This document shows positions 37,201-47,689 of a DNA stretch of 64,000 nucleotides, piece after piece. This DNA is from Corbicula japonica. Lineage: Eukaryota; Mollusca; Bivalvia; Venerida; Cyrenidae. The stretch lies in NCBI GenBank assembly GCA_038501625.1, contig JAZAYU010000034.1:2631102-2695101 (forward strand). The letters are read 5' to 3'. The position numbers were made by a program, and so were the translations under genes. Each line of letters begins with the position of its first letter. The stretch's first letter is position 1. The notes beneath the pieces were generated by a model. It was not told the origin of the DNA. It saw nothing but the letters and a program-made list of their open reading frames with translations, and searched no databases.

Positions 37201-40200
37201 ATATGTGCGACCAGTGTAGATCCAGATCAGCTCACACAGTTATCTGTTCAGGATCTACACCTGTCAAGTATTGGTCAGAAATAACCTTATGAATATGTGA
37301 ACAGTGCAGATCCTGATCAGACAGTATAAATGTGCTGGCTGATCTGGATCTACACTGTTCACCATGGCATAACAGCAATATCCGATTGGAGTAATGGGTT
37401 AAGTATTGTTGAATATAGAGTTCAATACTCAGAGATTATTGTGGTGAATTAAGTTTAAGCAAGTTGGTAAAAGGAATTATATCAATGTGTTAGAACCATG
37501 TCTTGTCCAATCAGATAGAATGTGGAAACTAATTGTTCAATTTTTAAATTATAGTAGTATTAACCAAGTAATTAATTAGGTCATATATTCAGTATACCTG
37601 AAAAATGGCATTGGTGTTATTGGCTATCAAAGACTCGGAGCCAGGAAGACTGATGTTTGTAGACACAGGATTTCCATGCTCATCTGTCACCTCTATATCA
37701 AATAAAAATTATTATTTTATTAACAGTCATTTTTACAACAACTTTTTTACTAACAAGATTAGTAAAGCTGTTTATGTATGCAAATGCAGTGTTTTGAAAT
37801 ATCTCACAGACATGACGCTAATAATTCTGATTGAGGTGAACCATGGTCAAGCCTAAGGTGTCAAACTCAGGAACAGTGAGATCTTTTGTTCGAAATTCAT
37901 AACTTTTTGACTTTTTTGGGGGTGTCAATTAATTAAAAAAAGAGAAATAATTATGGTGGGGTGTCAAAGTCAGCACTATGTTCTTACAACCAGATGTGCA
38001 TTTACCAGTACATAGAGGGCATTATTTTGCATATGTGACTGATTGCAAAAACGTTGAAATTAATGCTCTTGATTCTTTTTTAATATGAAAGTGATTGCAC
38101 AGTACTATATTTTTAAGGAACTAAATTCACCTGATGTTCATATCAAGGGAAAGTACATATGTAGCATTCACAGCTCTGGTCTGTGTGGTATAATGCAAAA
38201 CATGTGAGAATAATATGTATAAAGTAATCATGCATACCCATGTTTGGATAGTCATCTGTTGCTGCCATTTGTACCATACTGGTCACAGTGGTAACTGCTG
38301 ATGATGTCTCAGTCTCCATTGTATCCTGACTTGTTTCCATGGTAACATGGGCTTCATTATTGGTCTCTGGCTTGCTACACAACTCATTCTTGTGGAGAAT
38401 AAACTGCTCGATATCATTAAATGATACCATACAGGTGCCACAAATGAATGTATCCAGTGGCATTCTAAACTCAAGTCTGAAGCTTTCTGAAAGAAAAGGT
38501 AGTGTTTTTTTCAAATCTTACAGGCACGTAGGAGCAATTTGAGCATTGGGGCTGCCAAAGAGATTATTTTGGCTGCATAGCAGTGACATGTCGATATAAT
38601 AGTTATTTATTTGTAATACAATAATATGTAGTCATGGGTGTATATAGAATGTTTAAGTCATTAGAGTACCGAAATAGTGCAAGCAACAATAAGATCACAA
38701 GTAAAAAATTAGCCGTCTTATCTTGTTATATATAATGTATAGATCTTGATATGCAAAAGTAATAATTGTAACTAGATCGGATAACAAAAGATGCATCAGT
38801 AATAAGTTGTATCCATGATGTGAATTTTATCAAATTTTTGAGCTCTCACAATTGAATTACCACTTAACCACTGTGAAATTCTTATACTTAGCAATTGTGT
38901 CTTTGAATACCACTTCATTTTACATATTCTCAGTAGTGCTAGACTACTTATTTTGGTACATTTTACTTGGATCAGGAAGCTTAAATACCCTTGTGACACA
39001 TCACCGTTTCCTGGACGTTGACACGACTGTGTATTACCTAAGCCACTAATGATTTGATTTTCAGATAATGGCATGATTTACTGTTTTTGGCATTGCATGA
39101 GCATCAAAGAACCCTGCGGCCCCAGCACCTACCGCCTGTCTTACAATTAGATTTCTACTTATTTAGATGAAATACCACTAAAACTTAATATCCCAAAGAT
39201 GATATTAATGTTAAAGTTCACTAACCCTTTTCTCCAAATATATAGGTTTGACTGTTAAAGTGAAAAGTGAAGATCCAGATCTAAACAGTATATATAGTAC
39301 ACTGTTCACTTACTGGTCAGAAATATTAAAACTAATGAATATAAAAATGAACACATTAGATCCTGATGATATGGCATGAATGGGCTGATCTGGATCTTGA
39401 TTGGTTGTCCATGGATAACAGCCATCATAGGCGGATCCAGGATTTGTAGCATAGCCCTGGCCAGGGGTCCAGGGGGCCAGAGGCCCCCAGAAGCTCCTGT
39501 GTTTTAGTCATTTCTAAGGGATTCATGCACATTTCCAGAACCTAAAATATACTTTCCCAGGGTATACAATACAATGTACGAGAGCTCTAATCTACTGTGT
39601 GCCTAAGGTATGAATCAAACAGAGACAAAAATAAGATCTTTTGCACAATATATATTTTGAATGTTTGCGTGTTTCCCACTTCATGCATCCATGTTTGTTG
39701 ACTCACTTTACTCAAAGGAAAAATATAAATGGAAGTAAGTGAAAGCGGGAATATTTAAAATACAGAAACGTATTTTACTATGAACATGTAAACTGAATTC
39801 AAGCGAGAGGAAAAATATAGCAAACACGTAAACTTAGGTATAACAAATTAATGTTACAAAAAATGAGAAGGAATTGTTTGTGAATTGTTCGTTATGTCAT
39901 TGTATTAGTGTACTCCTAGTCTTGAAACTTATTGCACGTGTTGCGTTCGAAAACTTTTTGACATTTATATATATTTTCCTATATATCATATTTCATTACA
40001 GAGAAAAAAAACTTTGCTTGGGCAATTTTAGGGGGGACGTACGCCGGGTCCGCCCCCCCCCCCCCCCCCCTAGATCCGCCTATGGCCATATCACATGCAC
40101 GATGCAGTAAATGGTTAAAGACATCTGCTTGAGAAATATGTTTGGCAACACTTGGTGCCACTTGTGTAGAACAACTGACACACATCATAGACAGTGTCAG

Positions 40201-40433
40201 TATTGTCCACATGACAACATGCTTGTTTAAAAGCATAAGGTGAGTTAACATTGAAATAACAAACAAAACGCAATAGTACAAATTATTTTATCAGTTATTT
40301 AACAATCCGATTAAAAGTTTGATACGAGTCCCGACATTCTGTACAGACTCTATAAATCGAGGTACAAACATCTTCAGTTCCTTTAAGAAACCAGCGTGCT
40401 TTAAATAATTAAACTTTTTGTTCACGTCTCCAT
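19296..40433 (-). CDS. ZFAT: ZFAT ortholog, multi-zinc-finger transcriptional regulator (22 coding exons)
   Basis: Exons, 5' to 3' on the minus strand: 40433-40426 (candidate), 38476-38238, 37692-37598, 37073-36953, 36525-36412, 35296-35162, 33803-33370, 32645-32297, 31680-31468, 30002-29768, 29109-28890, 28403-28295, 26507-26010, 25490-25277, 24670-24567, 23834-23686, 23067-22940, 22757-22623, 22087-21874, 20879-20801, 20170-19926, 19409-19296. All are GT-AG, phases agree at every junction, and the sum is 4152 nt (1383 residues). There are 19 finger modules: the two N-terminal ones (~residues 15-36 and 200-218) are CCHC and the rest C2H2. An AT-hook-like GRPPGRPKKSK lies at ~160. Signature blocks match what I recall of vertebrate ZFAT in order: DRDRHLFVH, ECEYCGRLF..HVRTHTG, ENVKPFKCPVC, AVNILQQIIGL and the acidic/Gln tail. 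Human ZFAT has 18 fingers, one AT-hook and ~1243 residues (memory). It is presumably a nuclear DNA-binding regulator. The acidic insert at exon 13 and the long exon 7 account for the extra length. Introns without a listed repeat show nothing recognisable. Confidence 0.87.
20956..21197. mobile_element. Family A (TTAA) MITE, full 242 bp, ZFAT intron
   Basis: TTAACCCTTTCCCGT to CCAGGAATGGGTTAA. Near-consensus hairpins in the orientation opposite to the 16608 copy. Confidence 0.92.
21194..21455. mobile_element. Family A MITE sharing its TTAA with the previous copy
   Basis: Starts TTAACCCTTCACTC on the very TTAA that ends the 20956-21197 copy and ends ATAGAGTCAAGAGGTAA. The second copy is older and more diverged. 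Confidence 0.75.
24032..24187. mobile_element. 156-bp hairpin MITE in a ZFAT intron
   Basis: Arms of ~70 bp: AAGTATCTTGCATGAGTG and AGAAAAATCTGTCACC, then GGAACTGTTTTGCGGGAAC, pair with the right half (GTTCCTGCCAAAACAGTTC through GTGCAAGATACTTTT). It is distinct from families A and B, and no second copy is in the window. Confidence 0.8.
24347..24370. repeat. 24-bp perfect palindrome
   Basis: TATCTTTTCCCT followed at once by its exact complement AGGGAAAAGATA. It lies in a segment with several ACGTCA motifs (24275-24330). Confidence 0.85.
26662..26798. mobile_element. Family A MITE, half-length, ZFAT intron
   Basis: TTAACACATAACTCC to GGAGTAAAGGGTTAA. It is the variant with AACAGCCATATCCCATGG and a single hairpin. 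Confidence 0.78.
26942..28186. mobile_element. 1.24-kb element with five internal ~140-165-bp tandem units (family C)
   Basis: The left end AACAAGAGCTGTCAGAG and the core GCTCAACTATTCGAAT pair with the right end, which reads GCTCGACTATTCGG in reverse complement. Between them are five degenerate units, each starting AAAAAGGGGCATAACTTG and containing GAGTTATGG (unit starts ~27354, 27487, 27630, 27795, 27956). A GACG-rich tract (ACGGACGCCGACGCTGACAC) precedes the right end. It lies within the intron between ZFAT exons 12 and 13. No coding capacity is seen. Confidence 0.75.
28470..28790. repeat. 26-bp minisatellite in a ZFAT intron
   Basis: About a dozen copies of AAATTCAGCTAACAGTTTTG plus a variable TGCTTG/TATTTT tail. 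The unit length is 25-28 bp, with one longer interruption at ~28715. Confidence 0.9.
29663..29748. mobile_element. 86-bp TIR hairpin in a ZFAT intron
   Basis: Left GTGCGTTTAATCAACGTTCG and right CGAACGTTAGTAAAACGCA are inverted with few mismatches. The centre holds CGATCGTACGAT. It ends 20 bp from the exon 10 donor. Confidence 0.6.
30196..30352. mobile_element. Diverged MITE of the AAAGACCAC family
   Basis: CAACCTGTGCTTAAG at the left, repeated AAAGACCAC in the middle, and GGTGGTCTTTAAAGACAG at the right. It has the same order as the better copy at 55433-55763. Confidence 0.6.
31912..31985. mobile_element. Family B half-copy remnant
   Basis: ATTTGAGACCAGTCTTATATC and CATCTGATTGGCTGAAATG are recognisable; the second arm is absent. 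Confidence 0.55.
32695..32843. mobile_element. Family B palindromic MITE, ZFAT intron
   Basis: Full-length: GGTTGAAGGTTATAAAGCTG to CAGTTTTATAACCTTGGGC, centre GGCGACAAGTCGCC. It sits ~50 bp upstream of the exon 8 acceptor in the direction of transcription. Confidence 0.92.
32850..33052. mobile_element. Old family B relatives
   Basis: Two fragments with ATCAGATGCTTGAGATTTC and TTCAACCAATCAGATG, ending TTCTATGACCTTGG. Confidence 0.5.
34203..35122. mobile_element. 0.92-kb element with ~155-160-bp tandem units (family D)
   Basis: Starts AACAAGAGGGTCCATAGGAC (GGGTCC-ATA-GGACCC hairpin) with GCTCACCTGTCA just inside. It ends with the hairpin GCTCACCTTGTCAC-TAC-GTGACAGGTGAGC. About four internal units each contain CTAGGCCTTGTGGTTTTAGA and CCTATATAAGTCTATGTAAA. 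A GACG-rich tract (TTTACGGACGGACGATGGAC) precedes the right hairpin. It lies in the intron between ZFAT exons 6 and 7. Confidence 0.78.
35313..35917. mobile_element. Truncated element with ~140-bp units rich in TGACCT (family E)
   Basis: Starts CAAAGAACTAGATGTTTTTT, directly against ZFAT exon 6. It contains three units with TTTCACTC..CGGGCCCCTGTG, TGACCTTGACCTTTGACC and AAATCAATAGGAGTC. The right terminus is missing; it breaks at ATGAAGTTTAAATGG into a short family A end. Confidence 0.68.
37170..37401. mobile_element. Family A MITE, ZFAT intron
   Basis: GTGCGACCAGTGTAGATCC hairpin and AACAGTGCAGATCCTGATC hairpin, ending GGAGTAATGGGTTAA. The left terminus is eroded. Confidence 0.72.
39426..40084. 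mobile_element. 659-bp element with CATAGGCGGATC termini and 5-bp TSD
   Basis: Left CATAGGCGGATCCAGGATTT and right CTAGATCCGCCTATG are inverted over 12 bp. The TSD is GCCAT (39421-39425 and 40085-40089). Near the left end is a GC-rich block (CCAGGGGGCCAGAGGCCCCC). Near the right end is an 18-nt poly-C run (40053-40070). The middle is AT-rich without an ORF. A non-autonomous element, class undetermined. Confidence 0.75.
40053..40070. repeat. 18-nt poly-C run
   Basis: Unbroken C18, prone to length error in sequencing. Confidence 0.9.
40426..40433 (-). CDS. ZFAT: Candidate first coding exon of ZFAT (8 nt)
   Basis: Minus-strand AACAAAATGGAGAC followed by donor GTGAAC. The ATG has a good context (A at -3, G at +4). 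Joined to the acceptor at 38476 (CTTCAG before ACTTGAG) it gives M-E-T-L-E-F-R and stays in frame through the first finger. Human ZFAT also starts M-E-T shortly before its first CxxC (memory). The nearer acceptor AG 10 nt upstream (38486) would force a stop in this frame. An undetected alternative exon 1 remains possible. Confidence 0.45.
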
Positions 40434-40697
40434 TTTGTTAATCTAGTTGACAAATATTACTAAACGAAAGTGAAAGTGAGATGTTCGAAACGGCCACTGT
40501 CTTTTGGTTCAGCTCGGCATGACTGTGGAGTCAGTCTCTTTCTACGAATTTTCAGTCCCCCACAACATTATCAGTACTAAAATACTTGAATTAGTATATT
40601 TCACTGACATATTTATACCTCTTCTACATCAGAAATTCATAAAATACTAGTTTTATGAGAAAAATTCGAATAACGCTTTCCTGTTAAAAGTGGCTAT

Positions 40698-40723
40698 AAA
40701 ATGGCGGACATATTGATCACGTG
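40698..40723. promoter_or_regulatory. Candidate ZFAT promoter motifs: YY1-type and E-box
   Basis: AAAATGGCGG (40698-40707) and CACGTG (40718-40723) lie ~265-290 bp upstream of the candidate start, in a locally less AT-rich stretch that also has TGACGTA near 40950. This is typical promoter vocabulary, but no initiation site can be fixed. Confidence 0.35.
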
Positions 40724-41239
40724 TTTTGAGGCTTAACTCTACTAAATGTTAGCTCTACATAGGTTTGAGACCACTAAATGATTAAAGGGTCCACACGTTG
40801 TAGATTTGTATAAACACTCATATACCTTTTTTCTCTTCTTTGAAGGTAGAGAAAAAAATTATTTGTCAATTTAATAACCCAATAAAGAAATGCTTCTAAG
40901 GCGCGTTAGTCATGTCTTCGGCGCAAAAGCTATGTCCAGTGTTACAGTATGTGACGTAGGAGTTCTATACATGTTGGTCAATTTAATTGCCCAGTCACAG
41001 TAAAGACGTAAGTATTTCTTGTCTTGAAGTTCAGTTATAAAGAATCAAGAGTATTTTAAAGTATGGTTATACAAGCATCATTTCAGTTCAGTACAGAAAT
41101 TCTTAAAATAATATTTGAATAATTACAAAACTGATGTTGATGATCATGGTTGTTTGTTGATGAATACAAAGGATGATTTAAAAAAATAAATAACAAAGGA
41201 CTGTCTTCACACGTTGTTGCTAAATAAAATTATTGGCCC

Positions 41240-41486
41240 TTAACCCTTTATTCCATGGGATATGGCTGTTATCTCATGGATGAGAATTGTAGATCCCCAT
41301 CAGCCTGCAAATATGTGCTATCTGAGCAGGATCTGCACTGTTCATTATTTATTCATTAGGATTTTTCTGACTAAGATGCAAACTGGGCAGATCCAGTTCA
41401 GATGGCACAGATGTGCTGGCTGAACTGAATCTACACTGGTCACACAAGGGTTAAAGCATGTACCAGTACACAGAGTAATGTGTTAA
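41240..41486. mobile_element. Family A (TTAA) MITE, diverged subfamily
   Basis: TTAACCCTTTATTCCATGGG to AGAGTAATGTGTTAA. Confidence 0.75.
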
Positions 41487-41655
41487 ACAAATAGATGTAA
41501 TCAGCATTTGTTGACACATGTGGGATTATGAGAATGAAAACAAGATCAATAACATCATTTTAAATTCCCTTTATTATGCAGCATGAGTTACTCGAGGCTG
41601 TACAATGACTAAAATACCAAATTTGTATCACTTTATCAAAGTAAGAACAACATCA

Positions 41656-41785
41656 GTGCTGAAGATTATAAAACTGAGATTTGAAACCAGTCTAAAATCT
41701 CAAGCATCTTTTTCGCCATTTCAGCTAATCAGATCCTTAAGATTTGAGATTGGTTTCCATTCTCTGTTTTATAATCTTGGAGCCA
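41656..41785. mobile_element. Diverged family B palindrome
   Basis: GCTGAAGATTATAAAACTGAG to CTGTTTTATAATCTTGG. The centre is partly deleted and one CCAAT box is mutated. Confidence 0.7.
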
Positions 41786-42261
41786 GAATATTTGTCTTGA
41801 CAGTTGTTTAATGGTAACATAATTTACTGAGACATAGATAACAAATACAGAGCATTGTAAATATCTGCAAGTAATTGTGATTTCTGTGATATTGACAAGT
41901 GATTCTTATTGTGCATTTCATTCACAAATGTGCATATTGAACCATACACTTTTATTCTATGAATAAGAATCAAAACCAAGAATTTTCAGATAAAGGATCA
42001 ATGCATTTACAGGGATTCTGTCTCGGACAAAAATTATAGATAAATACAAGGTACACAAATGTAAATGACAACTGTATATTTACTTAAGTATCACTTCATT
42101 TTGCACTGAAGTATGTGCACAATAAATATTAGTAATCATATGGAATACATGACATTTTTGTGTTGTTAAAAATTTGTTCATTATCAAAAAGGGAAATAAA
42201 ATCTAACCCTTTTGCTTCAGTTTTAATTTTGCACTTAAGACTGGGAGTGAAGTAAAACAAT

Positions 42262-42409
42262 CCCCAAGGTTATAAAACTGAGCATGGAAACCAGTCTCAA
42301 ATCTCAAGCATCTGATTGGCTGAAATGGCGACCAGTCGCCATTTCAGCCAATCAGATGCTTGAGATTTGAGACTGGTTTCCAATCTCAGCTTTATAACCT
42401 TCAACCCAG
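42262..42409. mobile_element. Family B palindromic MITE
   Basis: CCCAAGGTTATAAAACTGAG to CTTTATAACCTTCAACCC, centre GGCGACCAGTCGCC, both arms intact. Confidence 0.93.
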
Positions 42410-43697
42410 AACAAATCCTCCAAGGCTAAAGATAACTGATCATTAACAAAAACAGTGTGTCAAACACAATTATGGTTGAAACTTTTCTTTCACTGTTCAA
42501 TCACCTTTAATTGTTGAAGATGAGTGTTATTTGACAACAATCACTGGTGAGGCCAAAACGGTCATGATTGCCACCTGAAAATTCGTACATACAATATATC
42601 AGAGGGGTGTATTAACAGAATTCCACTGAATAGTTAGTGTAGACCCTAATCATACTGATTGCATGTTCAGATACATATGGGTCTACACTACTTGCATCTG
42701 ACCTCATTGTGATACAAAGGCCAGTTATAAAACTTTGTTGCATTTGTGCATAAATGTCTACATGTATACAATATGTGCTGTGTTGTTGTTTTTTTAGCAG
42801 AAACCTGAAACACTGTTTTCTATTTAAAAACCTACAAAATTTGAGGTTTAAACAGGCATTTTTACATTTATCAAATGTTCAGTTAAGCCACTTTGTTTCT
42901 GACATAAAAACTCAAGAGATGCTCTCCATGTAGTAATCACATTACAGACAAGTTGGGGAGAAACTGCACCTGAAGGAGTAATATGGGGCAAGCCATGGAA
43001 AAAAGTGTTTTCAGTCATACGGTATTTTTGACATTTGACTATAGTTGGAAAGAACTTAAAAATTATCTATTATTTTTTCATAACTTATTGGACATTTCAT
43101 TACACATTTTGACAAAATAAATGTAATTTTTATCACCAAATGCTAAATTAATGTTGTTTGCTCAATTTTATGACAGCATTGTGACAATAGGCATCAAATG
43201 TCCAAAGGTACCTTTTCCAGTGATGCGCCCATATAATATTATTTCTATGTGTTGTTTAATTATAAAGTTTTTAGTGTTTTCTTTCTTCATGTTAATAATC
43301 CCTTTCTCTTAAAACCACTAAATTTACCAGTAGTATGCTGTTATAGTATTGCTCAACGACTGCTTTGTTGGCATCAATTCTGTGCTTGCTGGTCTCTTAA
43401 TTCCACTACATATACCAGTAGCAGGCAATTATAATAATTCTCCACTGATCAACTCTTTGCTCACTGACAAAGGCAGCAATTATACAGATCCTAGGATTTC
43501 TTCATTATGAGACAGACAACACAAATTACTTGTACATGTATTCTCATTGAGAACAAAAAGCTGTACTGTACTGTGTAGGACATCAGGCCAGAACATCATA
43601 ATTATAAGCTTTAAAAGTAAAAAATAAGGGATTTCTGACAATCTTACAGGTCAGATTTTGGGGTCTGATTTTAAATATTTAAGGGATTTTGTGTGGA

Positions 43698-43826
43698 TCT
43701 TGGTCAGAAATAACCTAATGAATCTAAAAGCAACTGTGTAGATCCTGGTCAGATGGTACAGATGTGCCGGCTGTACTGGATATATACTGTTCGCCCATGG
43801 GTAACAGCCATCCTATGGAGTAAAAT
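43698..43826. mobile_element. Family A MITE, right half only
   Basis: TTGGTCAGAAATAACCTAAT, one hairpin, then AACAGCCATCCTATGGAG. The end is decayed. Confidence 0.65.
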
Positions 43827-44390
43827 GACATCTTCCTACAACTTATAAAAAAGACAAACTGGCCCCAGTATGGCAAATAATCTAATGCTCAAACTGAATT
43901 TCCAACTCAACATGTTTGTTCAAATGCTGAATAGTCATAGGTCACTTACTTCCATTACTTATTGAAAGAATTTAAATCTCCCAATTATCGAAATACATTA
44001 AATATCACAGTGTTGCCTGGATGTTCTTTTAGTTAAAATAACAAAATTTAATAAAGACAACATATTTGATAATTTTGCTGTACATAGTACAAATGAATGT
44101 TTTTATCCCTATAGATCGCACAAACCAAACAAGTGGGCCAAATGGTAGAAAAACAAGAAACAGACTGCTGACTTTACAACAATTTGAATTACTGGCTTTC
44201 CATAACAAAACTTATTTGTTTTCAAGCTAACTTGAACGGATTTAAAAACTGTCAGAGAATGATGGTACAGAGTTTTTACTTGTACAGGTATGGTATAGTA
44301 AAGTAATGTCACTAGCAAGTTAGCAATGTTAGAAAGCAGAGCAAACATCAGGCACAAAGTCAGCCATGGGGCTGGAGGCTTAAGCCACCA

Positions 44391-44540
44391 GTGCCCAAGG
44401 TTATAAAACTGAGCATGGAAACCAGTCTCAAATCTCAAGCATCTGATTGGCTGAAATGGCGACTGGTCGCCATTTCAGCCAATCAGATGCTTGAGATTTG
44501 AGACTGGTTTCCAATCTCAGCTTTATAACCTCCAACCCAG
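44391..44540. mobile_element. Family B palindromic MITE
   Basis: GTGCCCAAGGTTATAAAACT to TTATAACCTCCAACCCAG, centre GGCGACTGGTCGCC. Confidence 0.93.
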
Positions 44541-45090
44541 AGCTGGTCCCAAATGGTCATTTTATGAAGAACAACCTATTGATCCTAATGGCTCACAGTG
44601 TTAAAAATTTCAGTGATTTTACACTTAAATTACCAATAAACAGGTTACAGCATCCTGTCACTGTCACACTAATGACAGGTTTCAATTCTTAAGCATCTGA
44701 TTGGTTGAAACTGAGACCTGTCTCGATATAGACCAATCAAAAGCTTGAGTTTGACACCTTCAATTATCTAGCCAGTACAAGTACATACATTGGGTAATAA
44801 ATTTTTCATAGTAGAGTTTAAACAGGAAATTAAACAAGATGAGCAACAAATTATTTATAAAATCTCGATGACCTCTGGATAAACTCCAATTTATGCATCT
44901 ATATATGCTAGATAGGAACATATGAAATTTGACAATAGTATTTTTACTACTAAAATGTTTCAAATGTAATCACTGAACAACTAGTTGGTGAAATGTTAGA
45001 AAAGAAGCAATATTAAGATAGTATAAAGATTGTGTCGGAACCTGGTTGGCAACTGTAGACAATGGCATGTCAATTACAGAATTTAAAAGA

Positions 45091-45868
45091 AAATAAATGT
45101 AACCCCCTGGGCAGGGCACCTGGACATCCCAAGAGACATTATCAATATTAAAATTCATACCTGGCGACCCGTTTTTAATCGCAGATGACCCAGTTTTGTC
45201 TGGTCATTGATTTTATTAACATAGATATACTGCAAAAAGTTAATCATAATTGGAAATGAGGCTTCTAATGTGTGTAACCAAACTGATTCTTTGATCTGAC
45301 CTACTGACCTAATTTGACCCTATATGACACAGTATCAAAAGGGACCAAGAAACATAGCACACAATCTAGCAAGTTTGATGGTAATCAGATGAAAATGTGA
45401 CCTCTATTGTTATAACAAGATTTTTTCTTTTATTTGACCTAGAGACCTAGTTTTTGATCCAAAAAGATCAACTGAGACAAAATCAACACAAACAATCTGA
45501 TAAGGTTTGATGACAATAGGATGAAAACCTTGGCCTATATCGAGTTTACAACAAAAGTTGTCGCCTGACAACAAACATACTCCACTCATCCATTCTGTAT
45601 AGATACACATTTTTACGCATGTGCGACCAGTGTAGATCCAGATCAGCCGGCACATCCGTGCCGTCTGATCAGGATCTGCACTGGTCGCATTTTGGTCAGA
45701 AATAAGATAATGAATAAAAAAGCGAACAGTATAGATCCTGATCAGACGGCACGGATGTGCCGGCTGATCTGGATCTAAACTGTTCGCCCTAGCAATAAAG
45801 GTGTGTCTGTACAGGAAAGGGTTAATCTCTATCACTCTCTCTAAACCTTTTGCTCAGGTGAGCTAAAA
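45091..45868. mobile_element. Long dispersed repeat with TTTGACCTAGAGACC phrases, carrying a family A insertion
   Basis: Contains GATCTGACCTACTGACC and TTATTTGACCTAGAGACC and ends TTGCTCAGGTGAGCTAAAA, the same right-end motif as family D (AGGTGAGCTAA). The family A copy at 45584-45825 lies just inside that end. The left boundary is a guess. Confidence 0.5.
45584..45825. mobile_element. Family A MITE, full 242 bp
   Basis: The interior and right end (CAGGAAAGGGTTAA) are near consensus. The left TTAACCCTTT has decayed to ACTCATCCATT, but the spacing still gives 242 bp. Confidence 0.88.
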
Positions 45869-46298
45869 GTACATTTGGATTTAATGTGTTTTCACCAGTT
45901 TATTTAACAGTCATAGAAAAAGCCCATCTGGACTGAATATTAAAAGCTCTTGTAGCCAAGCTAGCACAACTGTGTTTGCAAAAAAAGTCAGATCAAATAC
46001 AACACTGAAGAAAATGGATATGCAAATCAAGATTCTATATAAAACTCTCTAATGTAAATGAAAATAAGCCATTTTGTAATTTTGCTACATCCTGAATCCC
46101 TGCCATTTACTGTAAAATATCAGTAAAATGGGAACCCAAATAATAAAAGGGACTTCAAACTTGTCTCTCTATAGCTAAAGGGCATTGCCACTTCAAGCTG
46201 ATATTAATTTTTTACTTGTAAATTAGCATACAAGTACAATAAATGTAGCAAACATACATCTGATCATCAAGTTCTAAAATTTATTATTAGTCTTGGTT

Positions 46299-46553
46299 TT
46301 TAATCCTTTAATTGATGGAGACAACTTAATATATCACAGGTGCGAGCCGTCTAAATCCAGACCAGCCTGATCATACGTGCAGTCTGATCAGGATCAACTC
46401 TTTTCGCTTTTAGATGCATTAGAATATTTTGTTCTGTTGCAAAGTGAACAGTGTAGATCCAGATCTACAGGGATGTTCATGCTGATCTGGATCTACACTG
46501 GTTACACTTATGATATAAGCCATCTTCCATAGAAATATCCCATGCAGGAAACA
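46299..46553. mobile_element. Family A MITE, diverged
   Basis: TTTTTAATCCTTTAATTGATGG arm, AAATCCAGACCAGCC and GATCCAGATCTACAGGG hairpins, ending CAGGAAACAGTAA. Confidence 0.6.
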
Positions 46554-46875
46554 GTAAATTGCAAGTCTAAGGTCCCTTTTATCTGATGGGTAGCAGAATT
46601 ATGTGATAATGTTTTCGGATCTGTCTTGAATAGAAATGCATAAACAAAACATGTCAACACTATGTATAATAAACTTAACTCCTGGACTAACATACAACAA
46701 TTAAACAATACTACATTTTTGTCAGAAAATACTTAAAAATCAACAAAAATGCTATTAAAACTTAACAAGTTACAGATAGAAAACACTTTAGATATACAAT
46801 AATAAAACAATTAAAAACATAAAGGATAGTGCCCAATCATTATTATCACTAAACACAACTTCTGTGTTTACATAA

Positions 46876-47011
46876 TAATCCTTTACTCCACAGGTTTTAT
46901 GGCAAGGGCGAACAGTGTATATCCAGATCAGACGGCATCCAATGTGCCAGCTGATCTGGATCTACACTGGTCGCACATGCATTAGAACATGTATATATGG
47001 AGTAAAGGGTT
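46876..47011. mobile_element. Family A MITE, half-length
   Basis: ATAATCCTTTACTCC to TATGGAGTAAAGGGTTAA, with one hairpin left. Confidence 0.75.
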
Positions 47012-47149
47012 AAAAAGGTAGGTGTGTATGTATGATTTTACTTATTTAAAGATGCAATCCTTTTAAATAACACAGGCATGTGCTGGCCAATAGTGCTATC
47101 TTCAAATTCAACATTTACCCTGCTTAAAATGTGTTAAGACTTTCTTGTG

Positions 47150-47275
47150 TACAATATGATCAGAATCTGCACTGTTCGCTATTTGATTTATTAGGTTATT
47201 TCTGACCAAAATGCGAAAAATGAAGATCCTGATCAGATGCCACAGATTTTCTGGCTGATCAGGATCAACAATTAA
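47150..47275. mobile_element. Family A MITE, internal fragment
   Basis: GATCAGAATCTGCACTGTTCG, TTAGGTTATTTCTGACC and GAAGATCCTGATCAGATG are in the usual order. Both termini are missing. Confidence 0.6.
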
Positions 47276-47472
47276 AGATGGTATTGGTCATTTACAAAAC
47301 TATTGTACAATATATTTAATGTATGTTGAAACACCATGGAAAATGTTATCAGGTAAATTGCTATCAGACACAATAAGATGTCCCGGATATTATCCCGTCA
47401 ACACCTAGAGAAACACACATCTATTGGCTACCATCATTATACAGTGAAACCCTGACTTTGTTTTGCATGATT

Positions 47473-47689
47473 TTAACCCTTTGCTCAATAGATACACCTT
47501 AACTGACAGGGCAAACAGTTGAGGTCCAGTTCAGCTAGCACATCTGTGCTGTCTGATCAGGATCTCCCATTTTAGATTCACGAGGTTATTTCTGACTGCT
47601 ACAAGTGCAGTTCCTTCTTAGAAGTCGTGGATGTGCTGGCTTATCTGGATCTACACTTTGAAATTTATTTATATGGAGTCAAGGGTTAA
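47473..47689. mobile_element. Family A (TTAA) MITE
   Basis: TTAACCCTTTGCTC to GGAGTCAAGGGTTAA, moderately diverged. Confidence 0.8.

Larger units (their letters stand above)
39221..40118. mobile_element. Family A MITE split by a 659-bp insertion
   Basis: Left part CTAACCCTTTTCTCC to GGATAACAGCCAT. The right part resumes GCCATATCACATGC and ends AGTAAATGGTTAA. GCCAT is duplicated around the insertion. Confidence 0.75.

Noticed and set aside
40912..40959. Plus-strand ATG in a GC-richer spot (MSSAQKLCPVLQ) with a possible GTATGT donor, suggesting a divergent gene
   Set aside because: The frame stops after 15 residues and no downstream plus-strand exon was found. Too weak to call.
45410..45835. 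141-codon ORF, and similar ones at 8255, 21128, 47949 and 63134
   Set aside because: They run through family A MITE hairpins. The same peptide phrases (DPDQ, RLIWIYT, CDQCRSRSA) recur at every copy and on both strands.
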